64,000 nt of DNA, from contig CAVUHK010000004.1 in NCBI GenBank assembly GCA_963741315.1, positions 434,001 to 498,000 on the forward strand, read 5' to 3'. A program made the position numbers and the translations under genes. Origin of the DNA: PALSA-1003 sp963741315. Its GTDB lineage: Bacteria > Pseudomonadota > Gammaproteobacteria > Burkholderiales > Casimicrobiaceae. Every line of letters begins with the position of its first letter. The first letter of the stretch is position 1. Below are positions 47,052-54,908 of this stretch, piece after piece. The notes under the pieces are model-generated. The model saw only the letters and a program-made list of their open reading frames with translations. It searched no databases and was not told the DNA's origin.

Positions 47052-47722
47052 GCGCGAAGCGCGAAGCTGCCTCAACGAGCACGCCGCTGCCGCTATCGCT
47101 GCGTTTGCGCCACGCAACGATGGACAGTCACCACCGGGCCGAGCGCAGCGGCGCCATGCACGCGCTGCTGCAGGGGCGCCTCGCGCGCGAGCGCTATTGC
47201 GTGATGCTGCGCAACTTTCATGCGCTTTATGCCGCGCTCGAAAGCGCGCTCGACAGGAACGCAGGTTCGCCCGCAGTGGCCGCCATACGCATGCCGGAGC
47301 TCTACCGCGAGCCCGCGCTGCGGCGCGACCTGGAGTATCTCGGCGGCGAGCAATGGTCGCAATGGCCGCTCGCCGCGGCAATGCGCGTGTACGTCGCGCG
47401 CCTTGGTCAACTCTCCGGCCCGCGTGTGCATCTGCTGGTGGCGCACGCCTATGTACGCTACCTTGGCGACCTGAGCGGCGGCCAGATGCTCAAAGACATC
47501 GTGACCCGCACGATGGGGCTGGTCGACGGCGCGGGCAGCGCGTTCTACGCCTTCGGGGCGGACGTATCGCCTGACGCGACGAAGCACCGATTCCGTACCG
47601 CGCTCGACACGCTTCCGGTCGACGATTCCGCAAGCGCGGACATCATCGAGGAGGCCAGCTCCGCGTTCGCATTGCACGTGCGCCTGTTCGAAGAACTCGA
47701 CGATTCTCCCGCAAAGCGTTAG
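47048..47722 (+). CDS. hemO: biliverdin-forming haem oxygenase
   Basis: 224 residues; the ATG overlaps the bchD stop. The proximal haem His is in RLRHATMDSHHRAERSGAMH near residue 24, and the distal helix reads HAYVRYLGDLSGGQMLKDIV with the family GDLSGGQ. This is the BphO type, which opens haem to biliverdin, the chromophore of the bacteriophytochrome encoded 0.6 kb downstream. The link to bchD also places it at the branch between haem and Mg-tetrapyrroles. Confidence 0.92.
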   Translation: MSAKREAASTSTPLPLSLRLRHATMDSHHRAERSGAMHALLQGRLARERYCVMLRNFHALYAALESALDRNAGSPAVAAIRMPELYREPALRRDLEYLGGEQWSQWPLAAAMRVYVARLGQLSGPRVHLLVAHAYVRYLGDLSGGQMLKDIVTRTMGLVDGAGSAFYAFGADVSPDATKHRFRTALDTLPVDDSASADIIEEASSAFALHVRLFEELDDSPAKR

Positions 47723-47790
47723 TGTCGCGCTGCAGTTCCGCGACAGGTTGTTCCGCAATGCCCATAAGACACTCGTTCAAGGAGAGGAAA

Positions 47791-48240
47791 ATGACTCATC
47801 GTTGCATCGATACCGTTCGCGCCACCATGCTTGTCCTTGCGCTGTTCGGTGTCACCGCGTCCGCCGCGGCGGCCAAGTCCGAGATCAAGGGCGCGGCCAT
47901 TCTCGACCATCCGTGCGGCAAGGTCGCGGTCAAGCAGGTGGGATTTCTGCACGCCGGGAAGTTCGAGGATGCCAACAAGCTCTCCACCAAGGAGATGCAG
48001 GACCAGTGGAAGACGATGCCGGCGAAGGATCGCTCGATGATGGAATCGATGGCGAAGGAAATGACGCCCACCGAAGCGCAGTTCACCGCCGCGATCAAAG
48101 CCAACGGTGTGCTGGTGGTCGACGGCCCCGCGGCCACACTGACCACCAAGAAGACCACCAAGGACAAGAACGGCACCGCCACCGAAACGACGACTCAAAA
48201 CTTCAAGATCACCGGCAACGAATGCCTGATCAGCCGCTGA
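47791..48240 (+). CDS. small secreted protein, unknown function
   Basis: 149 residues, starting after a clear GGAGAGG. The signal peptide MTHRCIDTVRATMLVLALFG ends near ASAAAA. The mature part has a Cys in LDHPCGKVAVKQVGFLHAGK and another in TGNECLISR near the C-terminus, which could pair, plus a lysine- and threonine-rich strand TLTTKKTTKDKNGTATETTT. No family recognised. It sits between haem oxygenase and phytochrome genes. Confidence 0.6.
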   Translation: MTHRCIDTVRATMLVLALFGVTASAAAAKSEIKGAAILDHPCGKVAVKQVGFLHAGKFEDANKLSTKEMQDQWKTMPAKDRSMMESMAKEMTPTEAQFTAAIKANGVLVVDGPAATLTTKKTTKDKNGTATETTTQNFKITGNECLISR

Positions 48241-48246
48241 ACACCG

Positions 48247-48302
48247 CGGCGGCGAAGCGGGGACGACCGACGCGCTAGGTTTCGATCCCGCCTTCGCCGC
48301 CG
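48247..48302. terminator. bidirectional hairpin between convergent genes
   Basis: GGCGGCGAAG (48248-48257) pairs perfectly with CTTCGCCGCC (48292-48301), and the stem continues inward through GGG/CCC with a bulge. It lies at the junction of the secreted-protein gene (+) and bphP (-), overlapping the last codons of bphP. No long T run is present. Confidence 0.5.
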
Positions 48303-50479
48303 TAGGCGATCATCAGTCGCGCGAGGTCCGCGACGCGCTGCGTCGACGCTTCGAGACTGTCGAGCGTTGGCACCACCGCGGGTCCGTCGGACTCCTCGGC
48401 GACTTCCAGTACCGCCAGGCTCACGCTGGCGAATACCGCCTTCATCAGGTCCATCGACTGCGCAGAACCGCTCATCGGCAGTTCCATCTGCGCCAGCGGC
48501 ACCTGCGCATCGAGGATCGCTCGCTGCAGGCGATCGCGGGTCGCATCCGCCTCGTGCCGCACGCTCATGTTGGTGATGAGAACGATGTAGCCGAGCGCGC
48601 CGAAACCATCGATGCGCGGAATGACGTCGGCACGCACCGCAAGCGGGACCGCGGCGCCACCGCCTGCGTCGAGCGGCAATTCGCCGCGCCAGCCCTGCTG
48701 CTTTTCCATGACGGTGCGCACCATGGTTCGCGCCGCGACCGGATCGCGGAACAGCGGCGGCAGGTCGTCGAGGTCGGCGATGTGCACGTGCGGACGGCGG
48801 AAGAAGCGCGAAAAGGCCTCGTTGGCGAAACGAATGCGGCCCGCTCCGTCGGCAATGAGCACGCCGTCGGTGGAAGCCTGCAGCGCGCGGCGCAGCAGCG
48901 CCAGGCGATCCTCGGTAATCAGGTAACTCATCGAGCGCACCTGCAGCGCTACGTCGCGCAACGAGGTGCCAACCGCCTGCGCGGTGGCGATGTCGGCGCG
49001 CGACCAGGGCCGCGCGGTGAGGCGCACCTTTTCCGTCCACACCGCGAACGAACGGCGCGGCGAGAGCTCGCGCGGATCGTTACCGGGCAGTGCCGGCTTG
49101 TGCGGGTTGCCCGCCCAGCGGACTTCCTGCACCTGCTCGCCGCGGAACCAGAGCAGGTATTCGCCAGCGGGACGCGACAACTCCACTGCGAGCACCCCGG
49201 CGCCAGTCTCGGCGAGCGACGCGAATTCGCGCACGTCGCGAGCCACCGTCGCGCTGGCAAATACGCCGCCTTCGGCCGGCTGCGTCGCCACCCAATCGAC
49301 CAGCGAGCGCAGCTCCGAGGTCGACGGCACGTCGCCGGCGGTAAGGAACTCGTCTTCGTAGGCAAGCACCGCGCCGGTCGCGCCTACCATGCGCAACAGG
49401 TCGCGCGCATCGTCCATCAGCGCGCACTGCCATTCGCCGCGTGTCGACGTCGCCTCGATCAGCCGGCCCTCGAGGCGACGAACCAGCGCGGCGGTGCGCA
49501 CCTGGGTGAAATTCTCCAGCACGGCGACGCGCGTCGAGACGATTTCGGCGATGAGGTCGCACGCGGCGCGCACCGAATAGGGGACGCGCTTGGGGCTGTA
49601 ATGGTGACACGCCACCAGTCCCCACAGGCGGTTGTCGCGAATCAGCGATGCAACCAGCGTCGCGGTGACGCCCATGTTCTTCAGGTACTGCACGTGCAGC
49701 GGCGACATGCTGCGCAGCCAGGACAGCGACATGTCGAGTTCCTCGCCGGTCGGCGGGAACATGCGCGGCACCACGGGAACGGGTTCGTAATCGATGTCGA
49801 CCAGCACGCGTACGCGATTACGCAGGTACAGTTCGCGCGCGCGCTGCGGAATATCGGATTCCGGATAGTGCAGGCCCAGATAGGGCTCGAGGTATTCCTG
49901 CTTCGCCTCGGCGATCACCTCGCCGTGTCCGTCGGGATCGAAGCGGTAGAACATCACCCGGTCGTAGCCGCAGAGTTCGCGATACGCCTCCACCGTGGCG
50001 GTCGCCAGCGCGTCGAGCGTCGGCGCGGCACCCAGACGCGCGACCGCCTGCGCCAGCCATGGGGGCAACTGCCTGGCGTCCGCTGCGGCTTTCTGCAAGT
50101 CGGCGGGAACGAGTTCGAGCAACACGGCATCGGCGCCGTTGCGATGGATCAACGCCTCGAACCCGCGACGGACGTCGTCCCGCTCGGTGTACGCGCGAAA
50201 CGGCCATGGCTGCACGCTGACACCGTCGGAAAGGAAACGCCGCACCTTGGCGACCAGATCGCCGCCCAGCACGTCGATCGGCATGCCCAGCAAGTCGTCG
50301 ACCGCGACACCGAGCACCGCTTCGGTGTTGGTGCTGGCTTGCAACACCATCGGCGAATTCGCCTCGAGCACCAGCAGCGCGCCGTGCGGCTGGATCGAGC
50401 CCGCGAACTGGATCAGTTCGCGATCGCAGTTCGAAAGGTCAGCCTCGCCGAACGCGGGTTCGTAGGGAATTTTTCTCAT
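48275..50479 (-). CDS. bphP: bacteriophytochrome without a kinase domain
   Basis: 734 residues. The biliverdin-binding Cys is Cys18 (ADLSNCDRELIQFAGSIQPH). The PAS domain is followed by GAF with YPESDIPQRARELYLRNRVR (Asp209) and PHY with the tongue motif LSPRRSFAVW near residue 480. The output part is one PAS domain (about 530-635) and a helical tail ending LARLMIAYGGEGG. No H-box or ATPase motif (N, G1, G2) is present. This PAS plus helical output resembles that of RpBphP1, which binds and inactivates PpsR in far-red light. haem oxygenase and ppsR are in the same cluster. Confidence 0.93.
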   Translation of the reverse strand: MRKIPYEPAFGEADLSNCDRELIQFAGSIQPHGALLVLEANSPMVLQASTNTEAVLGVAVDDLLGMPIDVLGGDLVAKVRRFLSDGVSVQPWPFRAYTERDDVRRGFEALIHRNGADAVLLELVPADLQKAAADARQLPPWLAQAVARLGAAPTLDALATATVEAYRELCGYDRVMFYRFDPDGHGEVIAEAKQEYLEPYLGLHYPESDIPQRARELYLRNRVRVLVDIDYEPVPVVPRMFPPTGEELDMSLSWLRSMSPLHVQYLKNMGVTATLVASLIRDNRLWGLVACHHYSPKRVPYSVRAACDLIAEIVSTRVAVLENFTQVRTAALVRRLEGRLIEATSTRGEWQCALMDDARDLLRMVGATGAVLAYEDEFLTAGDVPSTSELRSLVDWVATQPAEGGVFASATVARDVREFASLAETGAGVLAVELSRPAGEYLLWFRGEQVQEVRWAGNPHKPALPGNDPRELSPRRSFAVWTEKVRLTARPWSRADIATAQAVGTSLRDVALQVRSMSYLITEDRLALLRRALQASTDGVLIADGAGRIRFANEAFSRFFRRPHVHIADLDDLPPLFRDPVAARTMVRTVMEKQQGWRGELPLDAGGGAAVPLAVRADVIPRIDGFGALGYIVLITNMSVRHEADATRDRLQRAILDAQVPLAQMELPMSGSAQSMDLMKAVFASVSLAVLEVAEESDGPAVVPTLDSLEASTQRVADLARLMIAYGGEGGIET

Positions 50480-50540
50480 CGGAGCGCTTGCATGCCACGA
50501 ACTTTCCGCGGACGACCATGGTCGTGCCGACGCGGAGGAA

Positions 50541-50558
50541 TGTCAAGGCGCCTCCACA
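50541..50558 (-). promoter_or_regulatory. PpsR-type site and -35 box upstream of bphP
   Basis: On the minus strand TGTGGAGGCGCCTTGACA fits TGT-N12-ACA and ends in the perfect -35 hexamer TTGACA, in the same register as the bchC promoter. The best -10 at 17 bp is weak (GACCAT). The leader to the bphP ATG is about 35-40 nt. No other signal was seen in 50480-50663. Confidence 0.6.
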
Positions 50559-50663
50559 CTCGGCACTGGCAGGTGACGAGGGCCATCCGTGAATGGTGCA
50601 ATGCAATACAACAGCTTCCCGCAAGCTTGCGCCCGCTCCGCATGCGCGCAACGTGTCGCGCAA

Positions 50664-51569
50664 TCAGTCGTTACCGGCCCGAACGGGTGTTGCGCCGACC
50701 ACGCGCCGTCGACCGTCGACGAGCTTGAGGATCATGGGCGTGAGGATGAGCTGCATCGCCAGGTCGATCTTGCCGCCCGGGACGACGATGATGTTCGGGC
50801 GCGACATGAACGAGTCGTGCAGCATCGTGAGCAGGTAAGGGAAATCGATGCCCTTGGGATTGCGAAAGCGGATCACGACGAAGCTCTCATCGGCGCTGGG
50901 AATGTATCGTGCGATGAAGGGATTTGAGGTGTCCACGGTCGGTACGCGCTGGAAATTCACATGTGTCTGCGCGAATTGCGGGCATATGTAATTGACGTAG
51001 TCGGGCATGCGCCGCAGGATGGTGTCGACCACCGCCTCGGTCGAGTAGCCGCGATGCTTCTTGTCGCGATGCAGTTTCTGGATCCACTCGAGGTTGATGA
51101 TCGGCACTACGCCGATGGTCAGGTCCGCATGCCGGGCGATGTTCACGTTGCCGGTGATCAGCGCACCGTGCAGGCCTTCGTAGAACAGAAGATCGCTCGT
51201 GCCGGAAATTTCCTGCCACGAGGTAAAGGTTCCGGGCTCCTGGTCGAATGGCGCCGCCTCCTCCTTGTTGTGCAGATACTTGCGGATGCGCCCGCCACCG
51301 CACTCGCCATAGGTTCTGAACAGCTCCTCGAGATCTTCGAACAGGTTGGCCTCGGGGCCGAAGTGACTGAAATGGTTGTTGCCCTGCTGCGTCGCCTGCG
51401 CCATGGCGTGCTTCATGCTCTCGCGATCGTAGCGGTGGAACGAGTCGCCTTCCACCACCACTGCGTTGATCTTCTCCCGCGTGAAAATCCATTCGAAGGT
51501 GCGCGTCACGGACGTGGTACCGGCGCCGGACGAACCGGTGACCGCGATGATCGGATGCTTTGCGGACAT
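50664..51569 (-). CDS. prk: phosphoribulokinase
   Basis: 301 residues from MSAKHPIIAVTGSSGAGTTS. The P-loop GSSGAGTTSV and the substrate segment VVEGDSFHRYDRESMKHAMA identify a bacterial class I PRK; LLFYEGLHGALITGNVNIAR carries the catalytic region. It phosphorylates ribulose 5-phosphate with ATP to the RuBisCO substrate. A longer upstream frame is rejected. It is the last gene of the cbb operon, 35 bp after fbp. Confidence 0.96.
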   Translation of the reverse strand: MSAKHPIIAVTGSSGAGTTSVTRTFEWIFTREKINAVVVEGDSFHRYDRESMKHAMAQATQQGNNHFSHFGPEANLFEDLEELFRTYGECGGGRIRKYLHNKEEAAPFDQEPGTFTSWQEISGTSDLLFYEGLHGALITGNVNIARHADLTIGVVPIINLEWIQKLHRDKKHRGYSTEAVVDTILRRMPDYVNYICPQFAQTHVNFQRVPTVDTSNPFIARYIPSADESFVVIRFRNPKGIDFPYLLTMLHDSFMSRPNIIVVPGGKIDLAMQLILTPMILKLVDGRRRVVGATPVRAGND

Positions 51570-51604
51570 CTTTCCCCCTCGGTCGCGCGGGTGTGGAGCT
51601 GCGG

Positions 51605-52681
51605 TCAGCCCGACACGAACAGCGATCGTTCGTTGAACAGCGGCGAGCTGAACGGCAGGTCCAATCCCTGATCGTGTTCCATGTGATAGCGCTCGATGCG
51701 CGCCACCTCGGTTTTCGAACCGAGTATCACGGGCACGCGCTGATGCAGTTCGGTCGGCAGCAGATCGAGAATGCGGCCGCGTCCGGTCGACGCCGCGCCA
51801 CCGGCCTGCTCGAGGATCATCGCCATCGGGTTGGCCTCGTAGAGCAGGCGCAGGCGTCCCGGCTTGGCCGGATCCTTGGTGTCCCTGGGATACATGAACA
51901 GGCCGCCGCGGACGAGGATGCGATGCACCTCGGCGACCAGCGAAGCGATCCAGCGCATGTTGAAGTCCTTGCCGCGCGCACCGCCGCGCCCGGCCAGGCA
52001 CTCGACCACGTAGCGCTTCACCGGCGGCTCCCAGAAGCGTTCGTTGGACGCGTTGATCGCGAATTCACTGGTTTCTTCCGGAACTCGCATGTCGCGATGG
52101 GTGAGGATGAATTCGCCGAAACCACGATCAAGCGTGAAGCCATGCACGCCGTTGCCCAGCGTGAGGACCAGCATCGTCGTCGGCCCGTAGATGGCGTAGC
52201 CGGCGCAGAGCTGGCGCGCGCCCGGTTGCAGGAAGTCCTGCGCCGTCGGCTGCGCGACATCGTCGCGCGCGCGCAGGATCGAGAAAATGCTGCCCACCGA
52301 GACGTTGACGTCGATGTTGCTGGAGCCGTCGAGGGGATCGAAGGCGAGCAGGTACTTGCCGCGCGGATACTCGGGCGGAATCTGATGGACGTCAGGCATC
52401 TCTTCGGAAACCATCGCCGCAAGCTGGCCTCCGTATTCACTGGTCTCCACGAAGATGTCATTGGCCAGGACGTCGAGCCTGGCCTGCGACTCGCCCTGGA
52501 CGTTGATTACACCGGCGCTCCCCGTCGCGCCACCGAGCGCGCCCTGCCCGACGAGAAAGCCGATGCGCTTGCACGCGAGGCGAACATGGTTGAGCAGCGC
52601 CGCAAAGTCGCCGGTTGCCTCGGGATAGCGGCGCTGCTCCTCGATGATGAATTCGGTGAGCGTCTTGTCGCGCGACTTCAT
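51605..52681 (-). CDS. fbp: class I fructose-1,6-bisphosphatase
   Basis: 358 residues from MKSRDKTLTEFIIEEQRRYP. Metal and substrate motifs are YLLAFDPLDGSSNIDVNVSV, GSIFSILRA and the C-terminal GGLFMYPRDTKDPAKPGRLR. In this operon it serves Calvin-cycle regeneration of ribulose bisphosphate (the CbbF role). An earlier in-frame start would overlap cbbY and lacks family residues. Confidence 0.96.
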   Translation of the reverse strand: MKSRDKTLTEFIIEEQRRYPEATGDFAALLNHVRLACKRIGFLVGQGALGGATGSAGVINVQGESQARLDVLANDIFVETSEYGGQLAAMVSEEMPDVHQIPPEYPRGKYLLAFDPLDGSSNIDVNVSVGSIFSILRARDDVAQPTAQDFLQPGARQLCAGYAIYGPTTMLVLTLGNGVHGFTLDRGFGEFILTHRDMRVPEETSEFAINASNERFWEPPVKRYVVECLAGRGGARGKDFNMRWIASLVAEVHRILVRGGLFMYPRDTKDPAKPGRLRLLYEANPMAMILEQAGGAASTGRGRILDLLPTELHQRVPVILGSKTEVARIERYHMEHDQGLDLPFSSPLFNERSLFVSG

Positions 52682-52685
52682 GTCG

Positions 52686-53528
52686 TCAGCGTCCCTTGCT
52701 ACCGGCGTGAACGTGGCCCCGCGCGCGCAGCGACGCACCGCGCAAGGAGGCGTTCCTCATACCTGCGCGCCCGCGCAATGCATGCAGTCGCGCGAGATCG
52801 GCCAGCGTCAGCATCGAGTTGCCGACGCGCGCGGCAGAGTCGGCATCGAGCGCCGTATCGTGATCGCCCAGGCGCGGCAGGAGCAGGTCGGCGGGGCCGA
52901 AGTTGTCGTCGCGCGTCCAATAGGTCGGCGTCACGACCGTGAACAGCCGCGCCGCCTTGGCCGCGCTCAGTCCGCGGCCGGAATCCTCGAAGGCGATGCA
53001 TTCGTCTGCGCGCAACTCCAGCACGCCCAGCACGAATTCGTAGATATCGGGCGCCGGTTTCTTGCTCGGGACAATGTCGCCGGTAGCGATGACTGCAAAC
53101 CAGTCGAGCGCGTCGGGAGCGAGCGCAGTCGTCAGCAGCGCGTCGAGGCTCTCCCGGGTCGTGGTCGATGCGATCGCCAGCAGCATGCCTTCGGCACGCG
53201 CCTCGCCGATCAACCGGCGAATGCCCTCGCGCAGTTCGATACCGCCGGCACGGACCCTGCGTGTGTAGAATTCGGTCTTCAGACGATGCACTGCGCCGAT
53301 GCGCGCTTCAAGCCGCGAGCGCTGCGAAGCCGGCAGGTCAAGCGAGTGCAGGTGCGCCGCGATGCGCTCCTTGCCGCCGGTGGTCTTGAGGAGCTCGGAG
53401 TAGCGCTCGCGACTCCAGTGCCACGCGATTCCTTCGGCGAGAAACGCATCGTTGAACGACTTCCAGTGTGCCTCCTCGGTATCGGCGAGCGTCCCGTCGA
53501 CGTCGAACAGAAGCGCGCGGATGTTCAC
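52686..53528 (-). CDS. cbbY: CbbY, HAD-type sugar bisphosphate phosphatase
   Basis: 280 residues. HAD motif I is ALLFDVDGTLADTEEAHW at residue 5, motif II ASTTTR near 122, motif III KKPAPDIYEFVL near 155 and motif IV CIAFEDSGRGLSAAKAA near 174. CbbY removes phosphate from xylulose-1,5-bisphosphate, a misfire inhibitor of red-type RuBisCO. The C-terminal 30 residues, rich in Arg and Gly, exceed the usual end. The ATG overlaps the cbbX stop by 4 bp. Confidence 0.93.
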   Translation of the reverse strand: MNIRALLFDVDGTLADTEEAHWKSFNDAFLAEGIAWHWSRERYSELLKTTGGKERIAAHLHSLDLPASQRSRLEARIGAVHRLKTEFYTRRVRAGGIELREGIRRLIGEARAEGMLLAIASTTTRESLDALLTTALAPDALDWFAVIATGDIVPSKKPAPDIYEFVLGVLELRADECIAFEDSGRGLSAAKAARLFTVVTPTYWTRDDNFGPADLLLPRLGDHDTALDADSAARVGNSMLTLADLARLHALRGRAGMRNASLRGASLRARGHVHAGSKGR

Positions 53529-54442
53529 GCCTGGGCGCTCGCCATGGGTTGGTCGAAGACGCGGCTGGCGCGCAGGTCCTCGCCTTCGATGGTCATCAAC
53601 TGCTCTCGTGTCAACGCGCCGCCGCGCATCGCGAACAGACGGCTGGCCTGCCGCAGGCGGGCGCGGTCCAGCGCGTTGCGGATCGAGCGCGCATTGGCGA
53701 AGTGCGGTTGCGCCATGCGCAGCGGTATGTATTCGGTAAGCGCAGCGCTGCCGCTATCGCTCATCCGGTACTGCATCTGCTCGAGCATCCGGTCGGCGAT
53801 CTGCTGCAGCTCCGCGGCGCTGTAGTCGGGAAAATCGATATGGTGCGCGATGCGCGACGACAGTCCGGGATTCGACCGGAAGAACGTTTCCATCCGGTCC
53901 TTGTAGCCGGCGACGATGACGACCAGGTCGTCGCGCTGGTTCTCCATCACCTGCAGCAGGATCTCGATCGCCTCCTGCCCATAGTCGCGCTCGTTTTCCG
54001 GGCGGTAGAGGTAGTACGCCTCGTCGATGAAGAGCACGCCGCCCATCGCCTTCTTGAGCACCTCGCGCGTCTTCGGCGCGGTGTGGCCGATGTACTGCCC
54101 GACCAGATCGTCGCGCGTAACCGCGACCAGATGGCCTTTGCGGATGTAGCCGAGACGGAACAGGATCTCCGCCATGCGCAGCGCCACAGTCGTCTTGCCG
54201 GTGCCCGGATTGCCGGTAAACGACATATGCAGCGACGGCGACCCTGCGGCCAACCCCAGCTCCTTGCGCGCGCGCTCGACCAGCAGCAGCGCCGCGATGT
54301 CGCCGATGCGCTTCTTCACCGGAGCGAGCCCGACCAGCTCGGCGTCGAGTTGCGCCAGCACCTCGTTGACGTGCAGGTCGGCCGAAACCGCCGCGAGGTC
54401 GACTACTCCCGCAGGCTCATGGTCGAGATTCAATGTGGACAT
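53525..54442 (-). CDS. cbbX: red-type RuBisCO activase CbbX
   Basis: 305 residues, one AAA+ domain. Walker A MSFTGNPGTGKTTVALRMAE near residue 80, Walker B GGVLFIDEAYYLYRPENERD near 145, and sensor/arginine-finger region FFRSNPGLSSRIAHHIDFPD. CbbX pulls the C-terminal tail of form IC/ID large subunits to release inhibitors, and its presence matches the red-type cbbLS here. It starts 3 bp after cbbS. Confidence 0.96.
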   Translation of the reverse strand: MSTLNLDHEPAGVVDLAAVSADLHVNEVLAQLDAELVGLAPVKKRIGDIAALLLVERARKELGLAAGSPSLHMSFTGNPGTGKTTVALRMAEILFRLGYIRKGHLVAVTRDDLVGQYIGHTAPKTREVLKKAMGGVLFIDEAYYLYRPENERDYGQEAIEILLQVMENQRDDLVVIVAGYKDRMETFFRSNPGLSSRIAHHIDFPDYSAAELQQIADRMLEQMQYRMSDSGSAALTEYIPLRMAQPHFANARSIRNALDRARLRQASRLFAMRGGALTREQLMTIEGEDLRASRVFDQPMASAQA

Positions 54443-54445
54443 GCT

Positions 54446-54883
54446 TTACTCGTAGCGCTGGCCTTCGGGCCGCTGCGCCGCGTAGCTTTCGATCGTGTAA
54501 CGCATGCTGCGACCGGCAACTTCCTGGCGCACCAGCCGGAACCCGGGCTCCTGCGCCGGACGGTTGACGATGAATGACATGCGCACGGTCTCCCAGCCGC
54601 GGGTCGAATCGAACGCGGTCACCCGCACATAGTGCTGCGGGTGCGCCTTACGGCACGCGTTGATTTCGAGCAGGATGCCGGCCGGGTCCTTCAGGTCGAA
54701 CATCGGATTGCCGTACATCTCCCAGTAGGTGTTGCGCGGATGCGGATCGTCGGTGTACTCGACGCCGACCGCCCAGCCGTGCGCAAGCGCGTATTCGAGT
54801 TGCGCGGTGATCTGTATATCGGTCAACGGTGGCAGGAACGAGAACTGGCCCTGCGTGAGCCGGGCGCCGAGGTTGGTCATCAT
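54446..54883 (-). CDS. cbbS: RuBisCO small subunit, red type
   Basis: 145 residues. It opens with QGQFSFLPPLTDIQITAQLE and YALAHGWAVGVEYTDDPHPR, and has NTYWEMYGNPMFDLKDPAGI. The long C-terminal extension (after about residue 115, MSFIVNRPAQEPGFRLVRQE and on) forms the beta-hairpin barrel seen in red-type small subunits. It starts 25 bp after the cbbL stop. Confidence 0.96.
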   Translation of the reverse strand: MMTNLGARLTQGQFSFLPPLTDIQITAQLEYALAHGWAVGVEYTDDPHPRNTYWEMYGNPMFDLKDPAGILLEINACRKAHPQHYVRVTAFDSTRGWETVRMSFIVNRPAQEPGFRLVRQEVAGRSMRYTIESYAAQRPEGQRYE

Positions 54884-54908
54884 GCTTCGGTCTCCTGTGC
54901 GAAGGACT

